From Glutamicibacter sp. JC586 (lineage in GTDB: Bacteria > Actinomycetota > Actinomycetes > Actinomycetales > Micrococcaceae), in the NCBI RefSeq assembly GCF_009805585.1, contig NZ_VHIN01000009.1:248001-312000 (forward strand): a DNA stretch of 64,000 nt. Reading direction: 5' to 3'. The translations under genes were made by a program, and so were the position numbers. Below, piece after piece: positions 25,532 to 34,863 of the stretch (its first letter is position 1; each line of letters opens with the position of its first letter). The notes below the pieces were generated by a model. It had not been told where the DNA came from. It ran no database searches and saw nothing but the letters and a program-made list of their open reading frames with translations.

Positions 25532-27343
25532 ATGCGCGAATACAGCTCGCCAATTCGCATCCACACGCCACAGCAAACAAATATCACCGACTTGCTGTTA
25601 CGCCACGCAAATTCTGCGGCAAACCCGGCGCTGTTCTCCATGCCTGGTGCGGATTCAACATGGCAAGACGTCACTGCATCGCAATTCGCCGCCGATGCCA
25701 AGGCGATCGCCAAAGGATTTATCGCCAACGGCATCGAGTCAGGTGATCGCATCGCGCTGATGGCCAAGACGCGCTACGAATGGACGCTGGTGGACTTCGC
25801 GATCTGGTTTGCCGGATGCGTTACCGTTCCCATCTATGAGACCTCCTCCCCTAGTCAGGTCGCATGGATTGTCTCGGACTCCAGCGCCAAGGCAGTGGTC
25901 GTAGAATCTGCTAACCACGAAACTGTAGTGCGCAGGGCAGCACACCAAGAACAGCTCGAAACCTTAGACAACATTTGGCAGTTCGAGGATGGTCTGGCAC
26001 AACTGGTCGAAGACGGAGCGGCGATCCAGGACGATCTGCTCGAGTCTCGCCGCGCCGTAGCATCACTGAACGATGTTGCCACGATCATTTACACCTCTGG
26101 CACCACTGGTCGACCCAAAGGCTGCGAACTGACCCACGGCAACTTTGTCGAGCTGGCAGAAAATGCGGCGGCATCTTTGCCAGACGCTGTCTATCCAGGC
26201 GCCTCAACCATCATGTTCCTGCCGCTGGCACACGTTTTTGCACGCTTCATTTCGGTCATCAACGTCGCCGCCGGATGCCGCACCGGCCACACCCCAGATG
26301 TGAAAAATCTTCTCGGCGATCTGCAATCTTTTAAGCCGAATTTTATCCTCGCAGTGCCTCGCGTCTTTGAAAAGGTCTACAACTCCGCAATGCTCAAGGC
26401 AGAAGATGGTGGCAAAGGCAAGATTTTCCACGCCGGAGTCGATGTTGCAGTGGCCTACTCGAAGGCAGAACAAGCAGGAAAGATCCCGCTCGCGCTGAAC
26501 CTCAAGCACAAGCTTTTTGATGTACTGCTCTACAAGAAACTGCGCGAGGCCATGGGCGGCAATATCCGTCATGCGGTCTCGGGCGGCGGGCCATTGGGAG
26601 AGCGTCTTGGCCATTTCTTCAACGGCATCGGTGTCACCGTACTGGAAGGCTATGGTCTAACCGAGACCACGGCCCCGATCTCGGTTAATACAACAAGCCG
26701 TATCAAAATCGGCACCGTGGGTAAGCCGTTGCCGGGTAATGCTGTGCGTATCGCCAGCGATGGCGAGATTTTGGCCAAGGGTATTTGCGTCATGCGCGCC
26801 TATCACAACCGCCCAGAGCTACAGGACGAAGCATTTACCGATGGCTGGTTCCACACCGGAGATATCGGAGAGCTTGATAGCGACGGATACCTGAGCATTA
26901 CCGGACGCAAGAAAGAAATTATCGTCACCTCCAGTGGCAAAAACGTGATCCCTGCGCTACTTGAAGATCAAATCCGTGCCGACGCGTTAGTCTCGCAGTG
27001 CGTGGTAATCGGCGAAGGCCGACCATTTATCGCGGCCTTGGTAACACTGGACGCTGAAGCACTGCCGGGCTGGCTCGAGCGTCATCGTCTTGCCAAGGAC
27101 ACTTCGTTAGAAGACCTAGCCCAAGACCCAACGGTGCGCGAAACCATTCAGAAAGTCATCGACAAGGCCAACACTTCGGTATCTCGCGCCGAGGCCATCA
27201 AGTCCTTCCGCATCGTTGCTGCGGACTTTACCGAGGAAACCGGACACTTAACACCCTCGCTAAAGATCAAACGTGCGGCAGTGCTTAAGGACTACAACGA
27301 GCTCATCGAAGAGATCTATTCGGCGCCTAAACCTACGGCATAA
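25532..27343 (+). CDS. fadD: Long-chain fatty-acid-CoA ligase (FadD15-like)
   Basis: A 603-aa AMP-forming acyl-CoA synthetase. The ATP/AMP P-loop IIYTSGTTGRPKG is near residues 188-200, the A5 motif GYGLTETTAPI near 372, TGDIGELDSDGYL near 446 and GRKKEIIVTSSGKNV near 462. The long-chain type is supported by its length and the FADD15-like N-terminus. The ATG at 25532 follows a GGAGATGAG sequence. Its 3' end overlaps the convergent downstream gene by 28 bp. With plsC it forms the lipid part of this region. Confidence 0.9.
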   Translation: MREYSSPIRIHTPQQTNITDLLLRHANSAANPALFSMPGADSTWQDVTASQFAADAKAIAKGFIANGIESGDRIALMAKTRYEWTLVDFAIWFAGCVTVPIYETSSPSQVAWIVSDSSAKAVVVESANHETVVRRAAHQEQLETLDNIWQFEDGLAQLVEDGAAIQDDLLESRRAVASLNDVATIIYTSGTTGRPKGCELTHGNFVELAENAAASLPDAVYPGASTIMFLPLAHVFARFISVINVAAGCRTGHTPDVKNLLGDLQSFKPNFILAVPRVFEKVYNSAMLKAEDGGKGKIFHAGVDVAVAYSKAEQAGKIPLALNLKHKLFDVLLYKKLREAMGGNIRHAVSGGGPLGERLGHFFNGIGVTVLEGYGLTETTAPISVNTTSRIKIGTVGKPLPGNAVRIASDGEILAKGICVMRAYHNRPELQDEAFTDGWFHTGDIGELDSDGYLSITGRKKEIIVTSSGKNVIPALLEDQIRADALVSQCVVIGEGRPFIAALVTLDAEALPGWLERHRLAKDTSLEDLAQDPTVRETIQKVIDKANTSVSRAEAIKSFRIVAADFTEETGHLTPSLKIKRAAVLKDYNELIEEIYSAPKPTA

Positions 27344-27858
27344 TCAAGAACAGCACCAACAAGCTCCCACGATTCACGAGCTGAAGCGGCCCAGGGCAAC
27401 CTGAGGCCGCTGTGTTGTGTCCGGGCAAAATAGCTGCGAGGTAATGCCACCTTGTTAAAGGCCGGAACCGGGTGATCTGGGCGTTCGTCACCAAGTACTG
27501 CGAAAATCAGGTTTTCGGCCAAGGCTTTGCGTCCGTTGGCCAGCAACCACTGGACCAGATCCATCAGTTGATCTTCGCTATCTGGTCCGGGTTCACCCAC
27601 GACCACCAGAACGTCGGCCGCGCTAAATTTGCCTTCGAGAGCTGTTTGAACACGTTCTGGCCCCGAAGTGGAGACCTGCGCGGCGAGGTTTAGCTCGCTA
27701 AATTGTTCGGCCAGATGCTCTGCAATCTCAAAAAATGGCAGGTGGGTATCCAAGGTGAAGACCAGGACCCCCAGGCGGCTTCGCAGTGTCAAAAATTCTT
27801 TGGCCCGATCACTAACCGCTTGAGCAGTTACTCCTGCTGGAGTCTTGCTGGCGCGCAT
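27316..27858 (-). CDS. Unknown protein, resembling the C-terminal half of MinD/ParA-like ATPases without a P-loop
   Basis: 180 aa with a strong ribosome site (AAGGAG 5 bases before the ATG). No Walker A is present. The pattern DVLVVVGEPGPDSEDQLMDL, then a helix and AVLGDERPDHPVPAFNKVALPRS, recalls the back half of MinD/ParA-like proteins in which a Val-rich strand is followed by a loop ending in LPRS/LPRD. The N-terminal half (LGVLVFTLDTHLPFFEIAEHLAEQF) would correspond to a strand-helix unit that has lost its nucleotide site. This resemblance is an inference by eye. It overlaps the fadD end by 28 bp and precedes pyc on the same strand. Confidence 0.65.
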   Translation of the reverse strand: MRASKTPAGVTAQAVSDRAKEFLTLRSRLGVLVFTLDTHLPFFEIAEHLAEQFSELNLAAQVSTSGPERVQTALEGKFSAADVLVVVGEPGPDSEDQLMDLVQWLLANGRKALAENLIFAVLGDERPDHPVPAFNKVALPRSYFARTQHSGLRLPWAASARESWELVGAVLDYAVGLGAE

Positions 27859-27906
27859 CGCAGCTCCTTATACATCTAAAATTCTCTACATTGGTGAACT
27901 GAGCAC

Positions 27907-27934
27907 AAAGGCCCGCAACATGGTGTTGCGGGCC
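27907..27934 (-). terminator. Terminator downstream of pyc
   Basis: An 11-bp perfect stem GGCCCGCAACA / TGTTGCGGGCC with a 3-nt loop, followed on the minus strand by TTTGTG, 30 bp past the pyc stop. Confidence 0.82.
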
Positions 27935-27964
27935 CCTGTGCCCAGTACAAGTACCTGCTGGTTA

Positions 27965-30900
27965 CTACTTCGGCTCAATCACCAAGAGTAGATCCCCGCC
28001 CTGTACTTGGCTTGTACCGTCCAAAGTGATCTGTGTGACCACACCCGAAGCGTTGGCAGTAATACCGGCTTCCATCTTCATTGCCTCAATCGTGGCCACC
28101 GACTGACCTGCTTCGATCAGATCACCAGTCTTCACATTCACCGTGACCGCACCGGCGAAAGGAGCTGCCACGTGGCCGGAATTATTCGGGTCAGCCTTCG
28201 GAGCGGACTTGACGGTGGATTCTACCGATTCGTCGCGTACCTTGATCTGACGGGACTGACCGTTCAGGGTGACCACGACGGTGCGTAGCCCCTTTTCATC
28301 AGCTTCCGAAACTGAGACAAGCTTGACCAGCAAGCGAACTCCGGTACCCAAGGAAATTACGTGCTCGAAGCCCGGAGTCAGACCGTAGAGGTAGTCACGG
28401 GTGTGAAGTACCGACAGGTCGCCGTAGCTCTCTACGGAGTTCTCGAAGTCTCGCGTTGGACCTGCAAAGAGCAAGCGGTTCAAGGTGGTGCGAACAGTCT
28501 GCGCATCCGTTGAGACCAGGCCTTGGGCGTCCTCGGCACTAAGTTCCTCAATACGGTTCTTGACGTTACGTCCCTGTAGCGCCTTGGTACGGAATGGTTC
28601 TGGCCATCCACCCGGAGGGTTACCCAGTTCGCCTGACAGGAACTGAATCACCGAATCCGGGATGTCGTAGTTCTGTGGGTTGGCTTCGAAGTCGGAAGCT
28701 GTCACCGAGGAGCCGACCAGCTGCAATGCAAGATCGCCGACCACCTTGGAGGACGGAGTCACCTTCACCACGTTGCCCAGCATGTCGTTAACCGAGGCGT
28801 ACATCGACTCAATGGCCTCAAAACGCTCGCCCAGGCCCAACGCAATGGCCTGCTGGCGCAGATTCGAGAGCTGACCGCCAGGAATCTCGTGCTGGTATAC
28901 GCGGCCGGTTGGCGATGGCAATCCGGACTCGAACGGCTTGTACAGCGCACGAACCGCTTCCCAGTAGGGTTCGAGAGAAGCCACTGAATCCAAGGACAAT
29001 CCTGGATCACGTTCGGTAAATTCCAACGCCGCGACCAGTGCCGAGGCTGATGGCTGGGAAGTGGTCCCGGCCATAGCCGCGCTGGCTACGTCCACCGCAT
29101 CGACACCAGCCTCGATAGCGGCCATCAGGGTCGCCAGCTGTCCACCGGCGGTGTCGTGGGTATGCAGGTGAACCGGCAAGTCGAAGCGCTCACGTAGAGC
29201 GGTGACCAACTTGGTCGCTGCCGCTGGTCGAAGTAAGCCCGCCATGTCCTTGATGGCGATGATATGTGCACCGGCATCGACGATCTGCTGGGCAAGATCG
29301 AGGTAGTACTCCAGCGTGTACAGCTTCTCGTTGGAATCCAACAGATTGCCGGTGTAGCACAGTGCCACTTCGGCCACCGCGGTTCCGGTCTCACGTACCG
29401 CCTTGATCGCTGGTGCCATCTGCGAAACATCGTTCAGCGCGTCAAAAATGCGGAAGATGTCGATGCCCGAAGCCGCAGCCTGCTTTACAAACGCGTCGGT
29501 AACTTCAGTTGGATACGGGATGTAACCAACAGTATTACGTCCGCGCAGCAACATCTGCAGTGGGATATTTGGCAGTTCCGCACGGAGCAATTCCAAGCGC
29601 TTCCATGGGTCTTCACCCAAGAAACGGAGCGAAACGTCATAGGTTGCCCCGCCCCAGACCTCCATGGAGAACAACTGCGGTACGTTATGTGCGTAGGCGG
29701 GCGCTGCGGCTAGTAAGTCGCGGGTACGTACGCGGGTAGCCAACAATGACTGGTGCGCATCACGGAAGGTCGTATCGGTGATGCCAACGGCCTTTGACTC
29801 GCGCAGCGCCTTGGCAAAACCATCGGGGCCAAGTTCCAGCAACTTCTGACGCCATCCGTCCACCGGTGCTGCAGACTTTGACGGCCCATCAAACGGTGAA
29901 CGCTCCGGCTCATCGGCCTTATCCCCCGGGAAGGACGGAAGCTTCTTGCGTGGGTCAATGCCCTCGATGCGTTCCCCGTGAGGGTGATTAACCGTGACGT
30001 GCGCAAGGTAGCTTAACGCCTTGGTACCGCGGTCCTGGGATTCATTACCAGTGAGCAGATCCGGACGGGAGTCGATGAAGTCTGTTGCGACATCGCCGGC
30101 GAGGAATTGCGGGTCACCCAAAACATTCTGGATGAACGGAATGTTGGTAGCCACACCACGCACACGGAATTCTGCCAACGCACGACGGGCACGAGCAACG
30201 GCAGTTGCGTAGTCACGCCCGCGGCAGGTGAGCTTGACCAGCATGGAGTCAAAGTGTGGTGACACTTCAGCGCCGGCGTAGATCGTGCCACCATCTAGGC
30301 GAACGCCCGAGCCACCGGCTGAACGGTACACCGTGATAGTGCCAACGTCTGGGCGGAATCCGTTGGCTGGGTCTTCGGTGGTGATGCGGGATTGCAGAGC
30401 CCAGCCGCGAACCTGCACCGAATCCTGGGTGATACCCAGGTCATCGAGCGACTCTCCAGCTGCGATGCGCATCTGCGCCTGCACCAGGTCAATGTCGGTG
30501 ACTTCTTCGGTCACCGTGTGCTCAACCTGAATACGTGGATTCATTTCGATGAACACGTGCTGACCGGCACGTTCACCAACCGTGTCCACCAAGAATTCAA
30601 CGGTTCCGGCGTTCTGGTAGCCCAGGGTCTTGGCAAACTTCACCGCGTCACGGAACAGCGCCTGACGAATCGACTCATCCAGATTAGGCGCCGGAGCGAT
30701 CTCGACGACCTTTTGGTGACGGCGCTGCAAGGAGCAGTCACGTTCGTGCAGGTGAACGATGTTTCCCTGTTCATCGGCAAGGATCTGCACCTCGATGTGG
30801 CGAGGGCGAAGTACTGCTTGCTCAAGGAACACCGTGGGATCGCCGAAGGCCGTGCCAGCTTCACGCATGGCAGCTCCCATTAGTTCCGGCAAATCTTCAC

Positions 30901-31420
30901 GCTTATCAACGCGACGCATGCCACGACCGCCACCACCGGCAACGGCTTTGACGAAGATTGGGAAACCAATGCGGTCGGCTTCAGCGATCAGGAAGTCGAC
31001 GTCATCGCTTGGTTCAGACGACTCAAGAACCGGGATCCCGGCCTCGCGAGCTGCTTTCAGAGCGGCGACCTTGTTGCCAGCCAGTTCCAATACATCGGCT
31101 TTGGGGCCAATGAACTTAATGCCTTCTGTTTCTGCGGCACGAGCCAGATCAGGATTTTCGGACATGAACCCGTAGCCTGGGTAGATTGCATCAGCGCCGG
31201 CTTCTTTGGCAACGCGGATGATCTCGTCAATATCCAAGTAGGCGCGAACCGGATGGCCCTCTTCACCAATTTGGTAGGCCTCTGCGGCCTTCTGGCGGTG
31301 AATTGAGTTGCGGTCCTCATGGGGGTAAACGGCTACGGTTTTTGCACCGAGTTCGTAGCTTGCGCGGAATGCACGAATTGCAATCTCACCGCGGTTGGCG
31401 ACCAAGATCTTTTCAAACAT
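27965..31420 (-). CDS. pyc: Pyruvate carboxylase
   Basis: A 1151-aa single-chain biotin enzyme that makes oxaloacetate from pyruvate, bicarbonate and ATP. The biotin carboxylase part is residues 1-450 (FEKILVANRGEIAIR start; GGGGRGMR glycine loop; EMNPRIQVEHTVTEE). The carboxyltransferase barrel is 540-810 (TDTTFRDAHQSLLATRVRT; HLHTHDT metal site), then the allosteric/PYC linker. The C-terminal biotinyl domain has EAMKMEA, with the biotinylated Lys near 1115. The ATG at 31418-31420 has AGGGA 5 bases upstream; the frame runs 7 codons further without an SD. This is the anaplerotic enzyme that refills the TCA cycle; it stands alone. Confidence 0.96.
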   Translation of the reverse strand: MFEKILVANRGEIAIRAFRASYELGAKTVAVYPHEDRNSIHRQKAAEAYQIGEEGHPVRAYLDIDEIIRVAKEAGADAIYPGYGFMSENPDLARAAETEGIKFIGPKADVLELAGNKVAALKAAREAGIPVLESSEPSDDVDFLIAEADRIGFPIFVKAVAGGGGRGMRRVDKREDLPELMGAAMREAGTAFGDPTVFLEQAVLRPRHIEVQILADEQGNIVHLHERDCSLQRRHQKVVEIAPAPNLDESIRQALFRDAVKFAKTLGYQNAGTVEFLVDTVGERAGQHVFIEMNPRIQVEHTVTEEVTDIDLVQAQMRIAAGESLDDLGITQDSVQVRGWALQSRITTEDPANGFRPDVGTITVYRSAGGSGVRLDGGTIYAGAEVSPHFDSMLVKLTCRGRDYATAVARARRALAEFRVRGVATNIPFIQNVLGDPQFLAGDVATDFIDSRPDLLTGNESQDRGTKALSYLAHVTVNHPHGERIEGIDPRKKLPSFPGDKADEPERSPFDGPSKSAAPVDGWRQKLLELGPDGFAKALRESKAVGITDTTFRDAHQSLLATRVRTRDLLAAAPAYAHNVPQLFSMEVWGGATYDVSLRFLGEDPWKRLELLRAELPNIPLQMLLRGRNTVGYIPYPTEVTDAFVKQAAASGIDIFRIFDALNDVSQMAPAIKAVRETGTAVAEVALCYTGNLLDSNEKLYTLEYYLDLAQQIVDAGAHIIAIKDMAGLLRPAAATKLVTALRERFDLPVHLHTHDTAGGQLATLMAAIEAGVDAVDVASAAMAGTTSQPSASALVAALEFTERDPGLSLDSVASLEPYWEAVRALYKPFESGLPSPTGRVYQHEIPGGQLSNLRQQAIALGLGERFEAIESMYASVNDMLGNVVKVTPSSKVVGDLALQLVGSSVTASDFEANPQNYDIPDSVIQFLSGELGNPPGGWPEPFRTKALQGRNVKNRIEELSAEDAQGLVSTDAQTVRTTLNRLLFAGPTRDFENSVESYGDLSVLHTRDYLYGLTPGFEHVISLGTGVRLLVKLVSVSEADEKGLRTVVVTLNGQSRQIKVRDESVESTVKSAPKADPNNSGHVAAPFAGAVTVNVKTGDLIEAGQSVATIEAMKMEAGITANASGVVTQITLDGTSQVQGGDLLLVIEPK

Positions 31421-31770
31421 AGTGTCCCTACATCGAATCATTAGAGGTTGACATCCAAGTCCACTGACATTGCTACAGTGGCCCTTTTTGCAGACATCAA
31501 CGGCCCTTCGGGTCTCGAAAAGTAGCTAGCGTTCGCCACTTCTGTGAGACACACTACACGGGTGACCCGCAATACACCCAAACATTTCGCCGTGTGGTCT
31601 GACCATAGGAAATATTCGCCTTGGATGCTCTTTTAATCACTAAGTTGGATTCAAGAGCAAAAACTAACGTTGCAAAGTCGGGGAAACGACCCTCGGCACA
31701 CTATGATGATGAGAGACTAAATATTCGGTGGGACGTTAAATAGCGAACAGTGAAAGGCGTGGTCTGGTCC
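31421..31770. other. 350-bp divergent region between pyc and the ParA-like gene
   Basis: No gene seen. A TTGACA lies at 31449-31454. A hairpin CCACTG-N9-CAGTGG followed by CCCTTTTT (31461-31489) reads as a small terminator or attenuator on the plus strand. A longer inverted pair GCTCTT...AAGAGC surrounds about 31625-31660. A -10-like TATGAT lies near 31703 ahead of the plus-strand gene. None is decisive. Confidence 0.4.
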
Positions 31771-32586
31771 GTGCACGTAGTGAGCATCAGCAGCCTCAAG
31801 GGTGGCGTAGGAAAAACCTCCGTAACGCTCGGACTGGCTTCAGCAGCACTTGCCGCCGGCATTCCGACTCTCGTCATTGATCTGGATCCCCACGCGGATG
31901 CCAGCACTGGCCTCGGAGTGCGAGCGAACGGCAAGCAGACAATTGGGCAAATGCTCAAGAACGCTCGTCGAGCCCGTTTGCAGGAGCAGGTAGTGGCAAG
32001 CGCCTGGCAATCAAAGGCAGCAGAAAAGAAGTCGCGTACCCGCATCCCGGTACTAGATGTTGCTGTCGGTGATGCCTATACCGGCATTTACGACCGACCA
32101 GACCTACGTACCAGGGATCTGCGTCGACTCACCCAGCTCTTGAGCCGCACCAGTGGATACCAGCTCGTGCTAATCGACTGCCCTCCCTCCTTGAATGGGT
32201 TGACCCGCATGGCATGGAGCGCATCGGATCAGCTGCTGTTAGTTGCAGAGCCAAGTCTTTTCTCCGTAGCCGGTACCGAGCGCACGCAACGTGCACTGGA
32301 TCTGTTCCGTCGCGAATTTGCCCCCTCCCTCGGACCAGTGAAGGTAGTAGCCAACCGGGTTCGCAAGGACTCGGCAGAGCACACGTTCCGCTTGGGCGAA
32401 ATGCGTCAGATGTTCGGCGATTCCATGGTCAAGCCTGAAATCCCAGAGCATCCAGAATGGCAGCAAATCCAGGGCGCGGCTTACGCCGTGCATCACTGGC
32501 CTTCGAAGGCGACTGCACCGATGCTTTCGCAGTTCGACGGGTTGCTTAAGGAAATTATGTCCACCTCGGGCAAGTCCAACGGCTAA
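31771..32586 (+). CDS. ParA/MinD-type P-loop ATPase without a ParB partner
   Basis: About 271 aa from the GTG at 31771 (HVVSISSLKGGVGKTSVTLGL); a GTG at 31750 seven codons earlier is possible and has no better SD. The deviant Walker A KGGVGKTS near residue 11, switch LVIDLDPHADAST and LVLIDCPPSLNGLTR are all intact, so it should bind and hydrolyse ATP on a membrane or nucleoid surface. No parB or parS site is near, and the chromosomal-type ParA by scpA is a different gene (47365-48261). It faces resR-type merR across a 16-bp hairpin. Confidence 0.87.
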   Translation: MHVVSISSLKGGVGKTSVTLGLASAALAAGIPTLVIDLDPHADASTGLGVRANGKQTIGQMLKNARRARLQEQVVASAWQSKAAEKKSRTRIPVLDVAVGDAYTGIYDRPDLRTRDLRRLTQLLSRTSGYQLVLIDCPPSLNGLTRMAWSASDQLLLVAEPSLFSVAGTERTQRALDLFRREFAPSLGPVKVVANRVRKDSAEHTFRLGEMRQMFGDSMVKPEIPEHPEWQQIQGAAYAVHHWPSKATAPMLSQFDGLLKEIMSTSGKSNG

Positions 32587-32615
32587 GCCCAGAAGGCTAG
32601 ATAAAAGATACACAT

Positions 32616-32651
32616 TTGAGGCCAGATCACCGATTGGTGATCTGGCCTCAA
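32616..32651. terminator. Bidirectional hairpin between convergent parA-like and merR genes
   Basis: A 16-bp perfect stem TTGAGGCCAGATCACC / GGTGATCTGGCCTCAA with a 4-nt loop. It lacks a strict T run on either side but lies between two stops, so it probably stops or stabilises both transcripts. Confidence 0.75.
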
Positions 32652-32676
32652 ACGTATAAGTTTCTAGATTATGTCA

Positions 32677-33270
32677 CTAGCCGACATTACGAGCTGCTTT
32701 AGCCGCACGTCGCGCTGCGAGTTCATCTTCTGGCAATTCCTGGTCAACGGAACTCTCCGAGGGAAGCTGTGCGAGCGATCCTTCAACCTCACGCCAAACA
32801 CGGCCGACAGCAATGCCGAAGACTCCCTGACCTTTTTGGACTAGGTCAATTACTTCGTCGGCACTCGTGCATTCATAAACTGAGGCACCATCGCTCATCA
32901 AAGTAATCTGGGCAAGGTCCTCTACCCCGCGTTCGCGCAGATGCAGAACTGCTGTGCGAATCTGCTGCAACGATACGCCGGTATCAAGCAGGCGCTTAAC
33001 GACCTTGAGAACGAGGATGTCGCGGAAGGAATACAAACGGTGACTGCCCGAACCCTTGGCACCGCGAACGGCTGGTTCAACTAATCCAGTACGTGCCCAG
33101 TAGTCTAATTGGCGGTAGGTAATTCCTGCCGCTTTGCACACGACGGGACCACGATAGCCGGCATGTTCATCCAGCTCAGGCAGATCATCGGTGAAGAGCA
33201 ATCCTTGGGTATTGGAATGCTTGATGCCACCGTCGCCCCCGTGACGAGGCCCTGTCTGGCGTGACTCCAT
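32677..33270 (-). CDS. MerR-family regulator, Rv1830/ResR-like
   Basis: 197 aa. A winged-helix MerR domain lies at residues 38-110 (AGYRGPVVCKAAGITYRQLDYW, then GSGSHRLYSFRDILVLKVV), after a hydrophilic N-terminal extension. The C-terminal part (GVEDLAQITLMSDGASVYECTS...LVQKGQGVFGIAVGRVWREVE) is the conserved effector-like domain of the actinobacterial Rv1830 group. The order garA - MerR - DUF151 nuclease - MerR is the same as Rv1827-Rv1830 in M. tuberculosis. Members control growth and division genes; the target here is unknown. Confidence 0.88.
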   Translation of the reverse strand: MESRQTGPRHGGDGGIKHSNTQGLLFTDDLPELDEHAGYRGPVVCKAAGITYRQLDYWARTGLVEPAVRGAKGSGSHRLYSFRDILVLKVVKRLLDTGVSLQQIRTAVLHLRERGVEDLAQITLMSDGASVYECTSADEVIDLVQKGQGVFGIAVGRVWREVEGSLAQLPSESSVDQELPEDELAARRAAKAARNVG

Positions 33271-33512
33271 CCAATTGCTCCTTGCGTATCAGCACGTTTC
33301 TCAATGAGTAAAGTAGCGACTAACTCAGAACCGTGCAGATGCGAGCGATGATCATCAAAAACAGTTCTTGTTTATTGTCCCTATGCTTCGACGGTACGGC
33401 TATCTTCCCCAATGGTCAAAGACCTTCAAGCTTAACTTTAAGCCGTGTCGCAATTGCTGATCGAATATCCCAATTCAGCGACAATAATTCACTGAATTCA
33501 GCTATGAAACCT

Positions 33513-33995
33513 TTAGGAAGAGAAGTCCTCAGGATCAATCTTGTCCAAAAATTCTCGGAACTCACGAAGCTGCTCTTCTGGGGCCTCTTCCTCGTCAGCT
33601 TCCAGCTCAATAGCTACGCCAGCGTCGTTGAGTACCTCTTCCGCGCAATAAATGGGGCACTGCGTCCTGACCGCCAACGCCACCGCATCTGAGGATCGAG
33701 AATCGATCCGTTTCCCGTTAGACAGGACGAGCTCTGCCACAAAAACAGCATTGTGAACAGAAATGATTTCCACTCGCTCCAGCTTCACACCGGTGGCTTC
33801 AAAGATGCTCAGGATCAAGTCGTGAGTCATTGGCCGCGGTGGGGTGAGCCCTTGTTCCGACATGGCGATCGCAGACGCTTCTGGCGCGCCAATCCACAGC
33901 GGGAGGTAAAGGTTTTGTTCAGCGTGCCTTAGCAGTAAGAGCGGCTGGTTTGCCGGCAGTTGAATACGAATTCCTGAAAACTCCAGTTCCAGCAT
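33513..33995 (-). CDS. Bifunctional nuclease (BFN/DUF151) family protein
   Basis: 160 aa. The DUF151 core is recognisable: LLLRHAEQNLYLPLWIGAPEASAI near residues 20-40, RPMTHDLILSIFEATG near 54-69 and RIDSRSSDAVALAVRTQCPIYCAEEVL near 96-122. An acidic C-terminal tail (EADEEEAPEEQ) follows. Some members have RNase/DNase activity; in Actinobacteria the gene is fixed between two MerR genes (Rv1829 position) and the cellular role is not settled. Confidence 0.87.
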   Translation of the reverse strand: MLELEFSGIRIQLPANQPLLLLRHAEQNLYLPLWIGAPEASAIAMSEQGLTPPRPMTHDLILSIFEATGVKLERVEIISVHNAVFVAELVLSNGKRIDSRSSDAVALAVRTQCPIYCAEEVLNDAGVAIELEADEEEAPEEQLREFREFLDKIDPEDFSS

Positions 33996-34035
33996 GTCTG
34001 CCCCCTAGAGTTGTGAATGCTTGGTGTGTTCTAGC

Positions 34036-34791
34036 CTAACGATCCAGCTGCGAAATAGCACGCTGCACCAGAGCTTCATGAATTTCTAGACATTGACGCG
34101 AGATCTCTTGGGCCTCTTCGGCAGCACGTGCGCGGGCAGAAACCTCAGGCTTCTTCCATTCATTGCCAACAATGCTTTCAATCAGCGAGAACTCACGATC
34201 CGCAGCTGTACGGAACTGTCGCAGGTGTCGAGGCTCCACGCCGTGACTGGCAAGCCGCACCGCCGACTTGGTGACCTTGATACAGTTTGCGTCAAATAGG
34301 CCACCGGTGGCTTCGAGAAGTCCAAACTTAAGTAGCTCATCGATGAGTTCTTCGCTGGCTCCGGTGATCCCCTGCAGCTCTGCCAAAGACACCAGGCGAC
34401 TGGTACGTTCAACCGCTTCAGTCATCTCACTGTTGACTAACTGCGGGGCAGCTGGCGCTCCCCCAGGCAGGGCCTCGGGAGCCTCGCCGCGGTCAACAGC
34501 GTCTAGATGGTCCTTGATCACTTTCAAGGGTAAGTACTGATCGCGTTGAACCGAGAGAATAAATCGTAAGCGAGAGACATCCGACGCAGAATACTTGCGG
34601 TATCCCGCGGAAGTGCGCTGCGGGATAATTAGACCCTTGTCTTCCAAGAAGCGAATCTTCGAGGCCGTAACCCGCGGAAATTCGTCCTTTAGTTCCGAAA
34701 GGACTTCACCAATATTCAGCGCGGCCTGCCGGATCGTCTCGTGGCGTTGCGCCTCAAGTCGTGGGCTTCGTGCTGCGTCAAAAATCGGCAA
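34036..34791 (-). CDS. ftsR: MerR-family regulator FtsR (Rv1828-like)
   Basis: 251 aa. The MerR DNA-binding domain is at residues 25-95 (LNIGEVLSELKDEFPRVTASKIRFLEDKGLI, then TSAGYRKYSASDVSRLRFIL). The long C-terminal domain includes LAELQGITGASEELIDELLKFGLLE and VEPRHLRQFRTAADREFSLIE. This second winged region is typical of Rv1828/FtsR, which in Corynebacterium activates ftsZ transcription. It follows garA by 72 bp on the same strand, as in mycobacteria. The symbol is assigned by synteny plus architecture. Confidence 0.87.
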   Translation of the reverse strand: MPIFDAARSPRLEAQRHETIRQAALNIGEVLSELKDEFPRVTASKIRFLEDKGLIIPQRTSAGYRKYSASDVSRLRFILSVQRDQYLPLKVIKDHLDAVDRGEAPEALPGGAPAAPQLVNSEMTEAVERTSRLVSLAELQGITGASEELIDELLKFGLLEATGGLFDANCIKVTKSAVRLASHGVEPRHLRQFRTAADREFSLIESIVGNEWKKPEVSARARAAEEAQEISRQCLEIHEALVQRAISQLDR

Positions 34792-34863
34792 AGGGTCTAC
34801 ACCTCGGATGTTTGGAGAAGACGACGGATAAACCGTCGGCGAAAAACCTTGAACTCTACTAGC

